Of a stretch of 64,000 nucleotides of DNA, positions 1 through 8,890 are shown in pieces (position 1 is the stretch's first letter; each line of letters opens with the position of its first letter). The notes under the pieces were generated by a model. It worked only from the letters and a program-made list of their open reading frames with translations, ran no database searches and was not told the DNA's origin. The position numbers and the translations under genes were made by a program. This DNA is from Duganella flavida. GTDB taxonomy: Bacteria; Pseudomonadota; Gammaproteobacteria; Burkholderiales; Burkholderiaceae_D. Location of the stretch: assembly GCF_009857445.1 (NCBI RefSeq), contig NZ_WWCN01000003.1, positions 124,001 to 188,000 on the forward strand, written 5' to 3'.

Positions 1-178
1 CCAGCGCCGACAACCGGCGACGCAGGAATTGCGCCACCAGCATCCCTGGCACCTCGTCGGCATGCAGCGACGCCTGGATGTAGACGCGCTTTTCAGCTGC
101 GGGGCCGAAGTGAAAACTATGCAGCTCATAGGCAGCGCTGCTGTGCGGCGCCGAAATCGGATGTTTTTGCACTCTCAT
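1..178 (-). CDS. AspA/AstE-family (M14-like) zinc hydrolase, N-terminal fragment
   Basis: Only the first 59 codons are inside the window; the gene runs off the left edge. It starts at the ATG at 178 and reads MRVQKHPIS. The segment around residues 33-48 (YIQASLHADEVPGM) is the signature of the succinylglutamate desuccinylase/aspartoacylase family, with HxxE zinc ligands at His39 and Glu42. Family members hydrolyse N-acyl or amide bonds of small amino-acid derivatives. It is divergent from an RpiR regulator, with a 204-bp space holding several inverted repeats, so it may share control with the cyanophycinase cluster. Substrate is inferred only; the family call is fairly secure. Confidence 0.75.
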   Translation of the reverse strand, partial: MRVQKHPISAPHSSAAYELHSFHFGPAAEKRVYIQASLHADEVPGMLVAQFLRRRLSAL

Positions 179-238
179 GGTGATGGGCCGCCCCGGTTTG
201 GGGCGCGATGGTTGGGATGCGGTCGATTATGTATCGCA

Positions 239-274
239 ATTTACACAAAGTAAATCGATGTAAGCAAATTTACA
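239..274. promoter_or_regulatory. Two adjacent inverted repeats in divergent promoter region
   Basis: ATTTAC-N5-GTAAAT spans 239-255 with perfect 6-bp arms. TGTAAGCAAATTTACA spans 259-274 with perfect 5-bp outer arms and the same 16-bp layout as the site at 345-360. They sit between the divergent hydrolase and the first RpiR gene. They are plausible operators for one or both RpiR proteins; binding is inferred. Confidence 0.5.
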
Positions 275-344
275 GAAAGTTGTTGAGTTTTGTTTTTGGC
301 GTTGCTAAAGTTGCCTGCAAATAGGATTCCAAATTTTCCGGAAA

Positions 345-360
345 TGTAAGTATGCTTACA
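345..360. promoter_or_regulatory. Candidate RpiR operator 1
   Basis: TGTAAGTATGCTTACA is a perfect 6-bp inverted repeat with a 4-bp spacer, 22 bp before the first rpiR start codon. A near copy (TGTACGTATCCTTACA, 5421-5436) lies at almost the same distance before the second rpiR gene, and the flanks (AAA before, CCTTT after) also match. This suggests auto- or cross-regulation. Confidence 0.65.
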
Positions 361-382
361 CCTTTCGGAAAAGGAGAGCTGC

Positions 383-1324
383 ATGAAATCAGTGAATACG
401 GCGGAAGTAGCGTTTGCGCATTCGGAGCTGGGACAGCGCTTGTCGGGCGTGATGGCGGAAGGTTCCGCCTCCAACCGCAGCATTGCCGAGTACCTGCTGC
501 GCAATCCGCTGCGCGTGACCGCGCTGAAGATCGACGAGATGGCGGAAGTGTGCCAGGTCTCCAATGCCACTATCAGCCGCTTTGCGCGCGACATCGGCTT
601 TGGCAACTACGCCGCCATGCGCAGCGCGGTGGCCGAAACGCTGCACACAGAGATGCAGCCGGTGGACAAACTGCGCCACACGATTGAGAACCGCAAAGGC
701 ACGGTGTGGCCGGGCGATGAAAGCATGGAGTACGCATTGGCGAACATCAGCAGCACCCGCAACAATCAATCGCAGCAAGAGATGAAGCAGGTGGTGCAGA
801 AACTGAGCAAGGCGCGCACCGTGTATGTGCTGGGTTTCGGCCTGTCGTCGCATCTGGCTGGTTTGCTGACGCTGCACCTGCAACCGTTCTGCCACCACGT
901 GGTGGAAGCGGCAGCGGCAGGCGGCACCGAGGTGGCGGCCGGGCACTTGGCCAACATCGGTTCGGGCGATGTGCTGGTGGTGATTTCCTTCCCGCGCTAT
1001 GCGCTGGATGTAATCCGCCTGGCCCAGTATGCGCGCGACCGCAAGGCTTGCGTGATTTCGATTACCGATGCGCCGGCGTCGCCACTGGTGGAAGTGTCAG
1101 AGCATGTGCTGTACGCGACCAGCAGCCATGCCGTGCTGCCAAGTAGCGCGACGGCGGCGGTGGCGGTGATTGAAGCGATGGCGGTATCGCTGATGGTGTC
1201 GAACCAGGACAACGTAGAAAAAGCTGCGCGCCTGACGGAGGCAATTTCGGCCTACCTGTATGGCGCCGGCACAAGCAACACCAAGAAGGTGAAGAAGCGC
1301 ACCGCGAAAAGCGGCGCGTCATAA
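383..1324 (+). CDS. MurR/RpiR family transcriptional regulator (copy 1)
   Basis: A 313-residue one-component regulator. Residues about 15-100 form the RpiR helix-turn-helix (EMAEVCQVSNATISRFARDI). Residues about 125-270 form a SIS sugar-phosphate-type sensing domain (VYVLGFGLSSHLAG; SGDVLVVISFPRY). An AAGGAGAG ribosome site lies 4-5 bases before the ATG. It is followed after 25 bases by the TonB receptor gene, so the two are probably co-transcribed. A 16-bp palindrome precedes it. RpiR proteins usually sense phosphosugars or amino sugars, but some govern amino-acid or peptide catabolism; the ligand here is unknown. It is a clear paralogue of the protein at 5460-6371. Confidence 0.93.
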   Translation: MKSVNTAEVAFAHSELGQRLSGVMAEGSASNRSIAEYLLRNPLRVTALKIDEMAEVCQVSNATISRFARDIGFGNYAAMRSAVAETLHTEMQPVDKLRHTIENRKGTVWPGDESMEYALANISSTRNNQSQQEMKQVVQKLSKARTVYVLGFGLSSHLAGLLTLHLQPFCHHVVEAAAAGGTEVAAGHLANIGSGDVLVVISFPRYALDVIRLAQYARDRKACVISITDAPASPLVEVSEHVLYATSSHAVLPSSATAAVAVIEAMAVSLMVSNQDNVEKAARLTEAISAYLYGAGTSNTKKVKKRTAKSGAS

Positions 1325-1349
1325 CCGCAATTTCAACAGGGAGTGGGTA

Positions 1350-4085
1350 ATGAGTCTGCATCAGAAGAAAAAACTGGCATTGAAGCTCGCAGTGGGCGTG
1401 ACGGCGGCAGTAGCGCTGCCGGTCCACGCGCAAGACGAGGCGCAAAAAATCCAGCGCGTGGAAATTACCGGTTCGTCGATTAAGCGTATCGACGCCGAAA
1501 CCGCGCTGCCGGTGCAGATCATTAGCCGCGAAGATATCGACAAGAGCGGCGTTACCACGGCCGCAGAACTGCTGAAGAATATCAGCGCGAACACGGCGCC
1601 GCTGTCGGATGGCGCCAGCATCACGGATGGCACTTCGGGCCAGCGCGGCTTCAACGGCGCCAACTTGCGCGGTATCGGCGTGTCGTCGACGCTGGTGCTG
1701 CTGAACGGCCGCCGCCTCGCCAACTTTGCTTCGCCGGGTGATAACGCCGGCGTCGACTTGAATAATATTCCGGCCGGCGCGATCCAGCGCGTGGAAGTGC
1801 TGAAGGACGGCGCCTCCGCTATTTACGGTACCGACGCTATCGGCGGCGTGATCAACTTCATCACCCGCAAGGACTACACCGGCGTTGAGCTGAACGCTTC
1901 GGCAGCAGGCACGCAGGAAGGCGGCGCGGGCAAGCGCACCGCTAGCGTCAGCGCCGGTTTCGGCAAGCTGCAGGATGACCGCTTCAACGTGTTTGGCGTG
2001 CTGGATGTACAGAAGCTCGATTCGCTGCGTTCCAGTCAGCGTGACTTTATCAAGGAACGTCCGCTGGCGGCCAACCTGCCTGCGCTCATGTCCAGCAATA
2101 CCTACCCGGCCAATATCGACATCTCCAGCGCCCAGCGCGCGGCGCTGATCAGGGCAGGCGTGCTGCCTGCCGGTTCGACTGCTAACCGCATCAACCCAAG
2201 CGCACCGGATTGCGCGCCACCAGCCACGGTGTATGCCCCCAAAGGTCCGGGCGGCAAGCTGGGATGCAGCTACGACTACATGGAAGACACGGAGATTTAT
2301 CCGAAGTCCAGCAAGATCGGTTTCATCGGCCGCGCAACTTTCCAGGTCAGCGCCGATCATCAGGTGTTCCTTGAACTGGTACAGTCGGAAGCGAAGAGCG
2401 ACTATGTGCTGAGCCCTAATCCGCAGCGCATCCGCAACCTGCCGGTCAGCCTGCTGCCTGAAAAATATCGCACGGTGCTGAGCGCACCGGGTCTGCCGGC
2501 GACCTTCAGCGGCATCCGCTACCGCATGACCGAAGCGGGAAACCGTACAAATCAAGTAACCAGCGATGCGCAGCGCCTGGTGCTGGGCGCAACCGGCACC
2601 GTAGGCACCTGGGACTACGACGTCGGCCTGTCGCGCGCCGAGAACAAGGCGGTTGACAAATACGTGAACGGCTATGTGCTGTACGATAAATTCGACGCTG
2701 CTGCGCGTTCGGGCGTGGTTAATCCGTTTGGTCCATCGTCGCAAGCGGGCCGTGACCTGATCAACAGCATCAAGGTCAATGATGAAGCGCGAAAATCGAA
2801 GGGTACTTCGACTGCCATCGACGGCAAGGTCTCCACCTCGCCAGCGACGCTGGAAGGCGGCGACCTTGGCCTGGCTGTTGGTGCGGAAGCACGCCGCGAG
2901 CGCAGTACTTTCACGCCGTCGGCGCTGCTGCTGTCGAATAACATCGCCGGTGACCGTGATACTGGCCTAACTGCCGGCTCCACCACCGACCTGGTGGCGA
3001 CCGACGATGGCCGCACCGTGGCTTCGGTCTACGGCGAGATTAACGCGCCGGTTAGCAAACAGCTGGAACTGCAAGCCGCGCTGCGCTATGACCATTACAG
3101 CGAAGTCGGTTCGACCGTCAATCCGAAAATCGGCGTGCGCTGGCAACCGGCCAAGCAGCTGGTGCTGCGCGGTTCGGCCGGTACCGGCTTCCGCGCACCG
3201 TCGCTGTCGGACTTGAAGCGTCCAACCACCTACGGCAGCGCATCGAGCTTCCTGACTGACCCTGAATGCGTGAAGAATGGTCTCGATAGCATCGACGGCT
3301 GTACCGATCAATGGCCGGTGGAGCGCCGTTCGAATCCGCACCTGAAGCCAGAGAAGTCGCGCCAGTTCTCGCTGGGAGCAGCGTTGGAGGCCATGCCGGG
3401 CCTGAACCTGACTGTCGATTACTGGGATATCCGCAAGACCGACGTTATCAGCACCCTGGGCGAACAAATCATCGTCGACAACGCCGCCAAGTACGACGGC
3501 AAGTACATCCAGCGTGACAGCGATGGCTTCATCACCAACATCATTCTGCAGAAGGAAAACCAGGGTAAGCTGAATACTTCGGGCGTGGATCTGGGCGTGG
3601 ATTATAAAACCGCCAACAGCGCCGCCGGCCGCTTCTCGGTCAATGCCACCGGCACGCTAGTGCTGAAGTACGACCGCCAGTTCGGTCCACTGGAGCCGAT
3701 GCGCAGTAATCTTGGCCTGTTCCTGAACGACCAGGTGATCCAGAAATGGCGCCACCGCGTCAGCTTCGGCTGGGATCGCGGCCCGCTCAACCTGACGCTG
3801 GCCAACCAGTTCTCGTCTGGCTATACCGACCAGAATACGACCTACGACCCGGTGGCCGATTCGCTGCTGCCGTCGCGCCGCGTGAAATCGTACTCGCTGT
3901 GGGACCTGACCGGCAGCTGGGCGATCAGCAAACAGGCCAAGCTCCGCGCCGGCGTGTTGAACCTGGCCGACACCGCGCCGCCGTACTCGAATCAGGCTTA
4001 TTATTTCCTGGCAGGGTATGATCCTACCTATACCGATCCGCGCGGACGCAGCGCCTTCATCAGCGTAAGCTACGCATTCAAGTAA
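1350..4085 (+). CDS. TonB-dependent outer-membrane receptor
   Basis: A 911-residue receptor. A signal peptide (about residues 1-27, ending VHAQD) is followed by a plug domain (about 35-165: VEITGSSIKRIDAE, VLLNGRRLA, RVEVLKDGASAIYG) and a long beta-barrel that ends in aromatic residues (ISVSYAFK), as outer-membrane barrels do. Energised by TonB-ExbBD, such proteins import large substrates into the periplasm. It sits between an RpiR regulator and an exported cyanophycinase, so peptide or cyanophycin-fragment uptake is a reasonable guess, but nothing in the sequence fixes the substrate. The GGGAGTGGGTA region serves as ribosome site. Confidence 0.93.
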   Translation: MSLHQKKKLALKLAVGVTAAVALPVHAQDEAQKIQRVEITGSSIKRIDAETALPVQIISREDIDKSGVTTAAELLKNISANTAPLSDGASITDGTSGQRGFNGANLRGIGVSSTLVLLNGRRLANFASPGDNAGVDLNNIPAGAIQRVEVLKDGASAIYGTDAIGGVINFITRKDYTGVELNASAAGTQEGGAGKRTASVSAGFGKLQDDRFNVFGVLDVQKLDSLRSSQRDFIKERPLAANLPALMSSNTYPANIDISSAQRAALIRAGVLPAGSTANRINPSAPDCAPPATVYAPKGPGGKLGCSYDYMEDTEIYPKSSKIGFIGRATFQVSADHQVFLELVQSEAKSDYVLSPNPQRIRNLPVSLLPEKYRTVLSAPGLPATFSGIRYRMTEAGNRTNQVTSDAQRLVLGATGTVGTWDYDVGLSRAENKAVDKYVNGYVLYDKFDAAARSGVVNPFGPSSQAGRDLINSIKVNDEARKSKGTSTAIDGKVSTSPATLEGGDLGLAVGAEARRERSTFTPSALLLSNNIAGDRDTGLTAGSTTDLVATDDGRTVASVYGEINAPVSKQLELQAALRYDHYSEVGSTVNPKIGVRWQPAKQLVLRGSAGTGFRAPSLSDLKRPTTYGSASSFLTDPECVKNGLDSIDGCTDQWPVERRSNPHLKPEKSRQFSLGAALEAMPGLNLTVDYWDIRKTDVISTLGEQIIVDNAAKYDGKYIQRDSDGFITNIILQKENQGKLNTSGVDLGVDYKTANSAAGRFSVNATGTLVLKYDRQFGPLEPMRSNLGLFLNDQVIQKWRHRVSFGWDRGPLNLTLANQFSSGYTDQNTTYDPVADSLLPSRRVKSYSLWDLTGSWAISKQAKLRAGVLNLADTAPPYSNQAYYFLAGYDPTYTDPRGRSAFISVSYAFK

Positions 4086-4095
4086 GGCAGGACCG

Positions 4096-4130
4096 GGGAG
4101 CGGCGCGCAAGCAGCCGTTCCTCTTTCTTT
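4096..4130 (+). terminator. Possible attenuator/terminator between receptor and cyanophycinase
   Basis: An 8-bp stem (GGAGCGGC 4097-4104 with GCCGTTCC 4114-4121, one G-T pair) has a 9-base loop and is followed by TCTTTCTTT. It could partly stop transcription after the receptor gene and lower downstream expression. The T-tract is interrupted, so the hairpin may be leaky. Confidence 0.45.
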
Positions 4131-4145
4131 AGACGGGGAATATGT

Positions 4146-5375
4146 ATGACGATTTTGGTAAAAGCGGTGCGCTTGATATGCGTATCATGCGTAGCGCTGG
4201 CAGCACTGTGCATTCAGGTTTCGTATGCGGCCGATGCGCCGCCGCAGGGCAACCTGCTGATCGCCGGCGGCGCGGTCCGCGCGGATAACACCATCATCTG
4301 GGAACGGCTGGTGCAACTGGCCGGCGGCATGGGCGCGCGCATCGCAGTGATGCCTAGTGCGGCCGGCAATCCTGAGCGTTCCGGCGCCAATCTCGCGAAC
4401 ACGCTGAATAAATACGGGGCATCGGCCTTCGTCGTGCCGGTGGCTGTGCGTCTCAAAAATTCCGATTACAAAGCGGCTGCCGAAGACGAAACGCTGGCGC
4501 GCTCGATCCGCGAGGCGGGCGGCGTTTATTTTGCCGGCGGCGACCAAGGCTACATCACCAAGGCGCTGGTGCGTCCGGATGGCTCGCGCACCGCCGTGCT
4601 GCAGGCGATCTGGGATGTGTACAACAAGGGCGGTGTGATCGGCGGCAGCAGCGCCGGCGCGGCCATCATGAGCAGCACCATGTACTACGAAGCCAAGACG
4701 GTGCTCGGCACCTTGGCCGCAGGCGTCAACGACGGCCGCGAACTGGCGCCGGGCCTGGGCTTTGTCGGCACCGACCTTTTCGTTGACCAGCACTTGCTGG
4801 CGCGCGGCCGCTTCGCCCGCATGCTGCCGGCCATGCTGAAGAAAAATTACAAGCTGGGACTCGGCATCGATGAAAACACGGCGATGATTATCAGCGGTAA
4901 GCGCGAGGTAGAGATTATTGGTTACCAGGGCGCGCTGCTGCTGGACCTGAGCCAGGCCAAGACCAATGGCGATATCAAGGAATTCAACCTGACCAATGCC
5001 CGCATCAGCTACCTGGATCGCGGTGACCGCTATAACCTCGTCACCGGCCAGTACACGCCGTCCGCCGATAAAGTGGATGGCAAGCTGGATCTGGCCAAGC
5101 CATTCCTGAATGAGCAGATCTACACGGCCGACATTTTGGCGCACAACATGGTGCTGGTGATAATGGAAAAGCTGATCAACAATGCCCGCAACGAGGCTAT
5201 CGGCATCGCTATCGCGCCGCCGGGCGAGGAGCAGGACAACCTGGGGTTCGAGTTCAAGCTGACCCGCGACGCTGCCAGCGCTGGTTATGAATCGGCCACT
5301 TCGGACGCCTATACCATCCTCAATCTGCGCATGGACGTGCGTCCGCTGCAGATCACGCGGCCCTGGTATCACTAA
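4146..5375 (+). CDS. cphE: Exported cyanophycinase (peptidase family S51)
   Basis: A 409-residue S51 serine peptidase. The N-terminus is a Sec signal peptide (about residues 1-29, ending VSYAADA). The core starts with NLLIAGGAVR. GGDQ (131-134) and the nucleophile elbow GGSSAGA (166-172, probable catalytic Ser169) match cyanophycinases, as does the later DQHLLARGRF block. Cyanophycinase cuts the poly-Asp/Arg storage polymer into beta-Asp-Arg dipeptides. The export signal and length agree with the extracellular CphE type rather than intracellular CphB. An ACGGGGAA ribosome site precedes the ATG. The gene lies between a TonB receptor and a second RpiR gene, suggesting scavenging of external cyanophycin. 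Other S51-like activities on isoaspartyl peptides remain possible. Confidence 0.85.
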   Translation: MTILVKAVRLICVSCVALAALCIQVSYAADAPPQGNLLIAGGAVRADNTIIWERLVQLAGGMGARIAVMPSAAGNPERSGANLANTLNKYGASAFVVPVAVRLKNSDYKAAAEDETLARSIREAGGVYFAGGDQGYITKALVRPDGSRTAVLQAIWDVYNKGGVIGGSSAGAAIMSSTMYYEAKTVLGTLAAGVNDGRELAPGLGFVGTDLFVDQHLLARGRFARMLPAMLKKNYKLGLGIDENTAMIISGKREVEIIGYQGALLLDLSQAKTNGDIKEFNLTNARISYLDRGDRYNLVTGQYTPSADKVDGKLDLAKPFLNEQIYTADILAHNMVLVIMEKLINNARNEAIGIAIAPPGEEQDNLGFEFKLTRDAASAGYESATSDAYTILNLRMDVRPLQITRPWYH

Positions 5376-5420
5376 AAAGGAACACTTAAGGGTAAATACT
5401 AAGTTCACAGTTGTATAAAA

Positions 5421-5436
5421 TGTACGTATCCTTACA
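5421..5436. promoter_or_regulatory. Candidate RpiR operator 2
   Basis: TGTACGTATCCTTACA, an imperfect 16-bp inverted repeat 23 bp before the second rpiR gene. It matches operator 1 (345-360) at 14 of 16 positions and shares flanking AAA and CCTTT bases. Confidence 0.6.
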
Positions 5437-5459
5437 CCTTTTTAAAAATCGAGAGCAGT

Positions 5460-6371
5460 ATGACGGCAGGTAATGGAGTACCAGCGGACGTCGCGTTCGT
5501 GCAATCGGCGCTGGGCAAGGTGCTTGCGGGCGTCCGGGCGGAGGGTTCGGCCTCGCACCGCAGCATTGCAGATTACCTGATGCGCAATCCGATGCGCGGC
5601 ACGGCGCTCAAGATTGAGGAGATGGCAGAGGGCTGCAAGGTTTCGACCGCCACCATCAGCCGCTTTGCGCGTGACATCGGCTTTAACAGCTACGGCGCGA
5701 TGCGTAGCGCGCTGGCCGAAACGCTGCACACGGCCATGCAGCCGGTGGAGAAGCTGCGTTCGTCCATCGCCCGCCGCAAGGCTTCGCAGTCGCCGGGCGA
5801 TGCGAGCATGGAGTATGCGAAGGCTAACCTGGCGACCACGCACAGTGCGAATTCACCGCAGGTGCTGGATGCTGTGGCGCGCAAGATCAGTGGTGCGCGT
5901 GCGGTGTATGTGCTGGGTCTTGGCATGTCGTCCTGCCTTGCGTCCATGCTGACGTTGCACCTGCAGCCGTTTTGCGGACACGTGGTGGAGATGGCGGCAG
6001 CCGGCGGCACCGAGGTGGCGGCCGGGCAGCTGGTACACATTCGCCGCGGCGACGTGCTGGTGGTGTTCTCCTTCCCACGTTATTCCATTGATGCGATGCG
6101 GCTGTCGCAGTTTGCGCGCAGCCAGCGCGCTACCGTGATTGCGATTACCGATAGTCCGTCGGCGCCGATGGTGCCGCTGTCTGATCATGTGTTGTACGCG
6201 AGCGGCGCGCATGGCGTGCTGCCTAGCAGTGTGGTGTCGGCGGTGGCGACGATCGAAGCGCTGGTGGTGTCGCTGATGGTGTCCAACAAGGCCAATGTGC
6301 GCAAGGCGGCGCGGCTGGGCGAGGTAATCGGTGAGTACATGGTGAATGGTGTGGCCGGCGGCGCTGTTTAG
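5460..6371 (+). CDS. MurR/RpiR family transcriptional regulator (copy 2)
   Basis: A 303-residue paralogue of the regulator at 383-1324, with the same order: helix-turn-helix (EMAEGCKVSTATISRFARDI, about residues 20-95) and SIS domain (about 120-265, VYVLGLGMSSCLASM). Many stretches are near identical (SRFARDIGF, LTLHLQPFC, AAAGGTEVAAG), so the pair arose by duplication. A GAGAG ribosome site is just before the ATG. It follows the cyanophycinase gene and precedes a GH92 gene; which it controls is not visible. The shared operator suggests the two regulators may see the same site. Confidence 0.93.
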   Translation: MTAGNGVPADVAFVQSALGKVLAGVRAEGSASHRSIADYLMRNPMRGTALKIEEMAEGCKVSTATISRFARDIGFNSYGAMRSALAETLHTAMQPVEKLRSSIARRKASQSPGDASMEYAKANLATTHSANSPQVLDAVARKISGARAVYVLGLGMSSCLASMLTLHLQPFCGHVVEMAAAGGTEVAAGQLVHIRRGDVLVVFSFPRYSIDAMRLSQFARSQRATVIAITDSPSAPMVPLSDHVLYASGAHGVLPSSVVSAVATIEALVVSLMVSNKANVRKAARLGEVIGEYMVNGVAGGAV

Positions 6372-6409
6372 CGGATTTACTAAACTCGCAGCCTTATTTG
6401 TTTTTTGAA

Positions 6410-6438
6410 TTGACCGTGATTCGGGCAAGCGCTATAAC
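6410..6438 (+). promoter_or_regulatory. Sigma-70-like promoter directly before the GH92 start codon
   Basis: TTGACC (6410-6415) and TATAAC (6433-6438) are separated by exactly 17 bases. The GH92 ATG begins at 6445, only 6 bases past the -10 element, where transcription would start. No good Shine-Dalgarno lies before the ATG, so a leaderless message is possible. Confidence 0.5.
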
Positions 6439-6444
6439 AGCGGA

Positions 6445-8757
6445 ATGAACCTGTCCAAAATTCTCCCGGCCAGTGCGATCGCGCTGGCTTTGGCATTTCC
6501 GGCGTTCGCCACCGCCCAAAGTACGCCTGCAGCGGCGGTTGATGTCTTCATCGGCACCGGCGGCGACGGCCACACCTTCCCCGGTGCGGCGCGACCGTTC
6601 GGGATGGTGCAGCTCAGTCCTGATACGCAGGTGCGGCCGTTCCGCCAAAGCTATCCGTGGGCGGCTGGTTACCGTTACGAGGACGACAGCATTCTCGGTT
6701 TCTCCCACACTCACTTTTCCGGCACCGGCCATTCTGACCTTGGCGATGTGCTGCTGATGCCATTCAGCGGCGAGACCAAGTGGGAGCCGGGCTATCCGGA
6801 GCGGCCGTTTAGCGGCTACCGCTCGCGCTTCAGCCATCAGGACGAACGCGCGGAGCCTGGCTATTACAAGGTGCGGCTGGCGGATAACGAAGTTGATGTT
6901 GAGCTGACGGCCAGCGATCGTGTTGGTTTGCATCGCTATCGCTATGCCAAGGGCGCGGAGGCCAAAGTGATGTTGGACCTGCGCTCCAGCATTTACGATT
7001 ACGCCGCCAAGAATTTGTGGTCGCGTCTTCGTGTGCGGGACAACACGCTGGTCACCGGCATGCGCGAGACGCGCGGCTGGGCGGCCGGACGGCAGCTGTA
7101 TTTTGCGATCCAGTTCTCGCATCCGCTGACTGCGCGTTCCTTGCGCAATTTCGAGCGCGATGTTGAATATAAAGGTTTTGCCGGGCCGGCCGACAAAGTG
7201 TTGGTAGAAGGTAAGGCGCTGGCTGGCGCGCTGGAATTCGGCGTGCCGTCGGATGGGCAGTTGGAGATCAAAGTGGCGATATCGCCGGTGAGCGAGGAGG
7301 GCGCTATCGCCAACCTGGCCGAGATGCCGGGCTGGGACTTCGATGCGGAGCGTGCCAAGGCCTCCGCCGCGTGGAATGAAGCGTTGGGCGCTGTCGCCAT
7401 CGAGGCCGAGCCGGAGATGCGCAAGATGGTCTACACGGCGCTGTATCACAGCATGCTGGCGCCTGGCCTGTTCATGGACCGCGATGGCCGTTATCGCGGG
7501 CCGGATAATGAGGTGCACCAAGCGTCGGGCTTCCGCTATCACTCCACTTTCTCGCTGTGGGATACCTATCGCGCGCTCCATCCTTTACTGACGCTGATCC
7601 AGCCGGAGCAGCGCAACGTCGACTTTGTGCGTTCGCTGATCGAGTCGCAGAAGCATAGTCCGTACGGCATTCTGCCGGTGTGGCAGTTCCACGGCCAGGA
7701 GACGTGGTGCATGATCGGCTACCACGCGGTGCCGGTGATTGCGGATGCGTACATGAAGGGCCTGAAAGGCTTCGACGCTGAAGAGGCCTTGAAGGCCATG
7801 ACCAGCAGCGCGGAATATGGTCCGTACGGTGGCCTCGAACATTATATGAAGCTGGGCTACGTGCCGATCGACCTTGAGCCGGAAGCGGCATCCAAGACGG
7901 TGGAATACGCGTTCGACGACTGGACCATCGCGCGCATGGCGGAGAAGATGGGCAAGAAGGACATCGCTGCCCGCTATTACAAGCGCGCCCAGAACTATCG
8001 CAATTCGTTCGATGTGAAGACCGGGTTCCTGCGCGCGAAGAAATCGGATGGCACCTTCCGCGAACCGTTCAATCCAGTGCTGTCCAACTTCGGCAGCGAT
8101 TACACGGAAGGCAGCGCGTGGCAGTACTCATGGTATATGCCGCACGATAACGCAGGCCTGATCAACATGCTGGGCGGCGACAAGGGCCTGCAGGACAAGA
8201 TCGACCAGGTGTTCGACGCCAAAGTGGACGACAACGTGTACGCGCACATGGAAGACATTTCGGGCCTGATCGGTCACTACGCGCACGGCAACGAACCATC
8301 GCATCACGTGGCTTACCTGTACAACTACGCCGGCGCGCCGTGGAAGACGCAGAAGCGTTTGACCCAAGTGGTGGCGACGCAGTACAACACCAGCGCGGCG
8401 GGCCTGTCGGGCAATGATGATTTGGGCCAGATGTCGGCATGGCTGGCCTTCACTGCATTCGGCTTCTACCCGGTTGCTCCGGGTAGCAACGAATACGTGA
8501 TCGGCCGTCCGTTCCTCGACAAAGCGGTGCTGAATCTGCCCAACGGCAAACACTTCACCGTGCGTGCGCTAGGGCTGAGCAAAGATAAGGTGTACGTCGC
8601 CGGCGTGACGCTGAACGGCAAGCCGCTGGCCCAAACCTACCTGCGCCACGATCAGATCACGGCAGGCGGTGAACTGGTATTCACCATGTCCAGCCAGCCA
8701 AACAAGGATTGGGGTAACGCTATCGGCACCCGCCCGTATTCCCAGACCGCTTACTGA
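6445..8757 (+). CDS. Glycoside hydrolase family 92 alpha-mannosidase
   Basis: A 770-residue exported enzyme. A signal peptide (about residues 1-24, ending FATAQS) is followed directly by the GH92 N-terminal beta-sandwich (VFIGTGGDGHTFPGAARPFG) and the (alpha/alpha)6 catalytic domain. The family catalytic signatures are present: GNEPSHH with the probable general acid Glu617, and NDDLGQMSAW at 657-666. GH92 enzymes are calcium-dependent exo-alpha-mannosidases acting on mannoprotein or N-glycan mannose, so the product probably works in the periplasm or outside. The start is 73 bases after the second rpiR gene, with its own apparent promoter. Linkage specificity (alpha-1,2, -1,3 and so on) cannot be read from sequence. 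Confidence 0.92.
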   Translation: MNLSKILPASAIALALAFPAFATAQSTPAAAVDVFIGTGGDGHTFPGAARPFGMVQLSPDTQVRPFRQSYPWAAGYRYEDDSILGFSHTHFSGTGHSDLGDVLLMPFSGETKWEPGYPERPFSGYRSRFSHQDERAEPGYYKVRLADNEVDVELTASDRVGLHRYRYAKGAEAKVMLDLRSSIYDYAAKNLWSRLRVRDNTLVTGMRETRGWAAGRQLYFAIQFSHPLTARSLRNFERDVEYKGFAGPADKVLVEGKALAGALEFGVPSDGQLEIKVAISPVSEEGAIANLAEMPGWDFDAERAKASAAWNEALGAVAIEAEPEMRKMVYTALYHSMLAPGLFMDRDGRYRGPDNEVHQASGFRYHSTFSLWDTYRALHPLLTLIQPEQRNVDFVRSLIESQKHSPYGILPVWQFHGQETWCMIGYHAVPVIADAYMKGLKGFDAEEALKAMTSSAEYGPYGGLEHYMKLGYVPIDLEPEAASKTVEYAFDDWTIARMAEKMGKKDIAARYYKRAQNYRNSFDVKTGFLRAKKSDGTFREPFNPVLSNFGSDYTEGSAWQYSWYMPHDNAGLINMLGGDKGLQDKIDQVFDAKVDDNVYAHMEDISGLIGHYAHGNEPSHHVAYLYNYAGAPWKTQKRLTQVVATQYNTSAAGLSGNDDLGQMSAWLAFTAFGFYPVAPGSNEYVIGRPFLDKAVLNLPNGKHFTVRALGLSKDKVYVAGVTLNGKPLAQTYLRHDQITAGGELVFTMSSQPNKDWGNAIGTRPYSQTAY

Positions 8758-8890
8758 GAACGGCACGTGGAATATGCAGCATTGATAATGTCTTTATTTT
8801 CATTTTTTTAAAACCTTTTTTGCCTTGTCAGGAATATACGGTAGGCGCGTACCAGCGCGCTTCCCGAAACCATTTATATGGATAACTGAC

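Noticed and set aside
29..253. Plus-strand open frame at the left edge
   Set aside because: It is antisense to the clear aspartoacylase-type start and has no homology-like motif.
1062..2744. Long minus-strand open frame of 560 codons inside the TonB receptor gene
   Set aside because: Arg/His/Ala-rich translation typical of the reverse strand of a high-GC gene; the receptor on the other strand is unmistakable.
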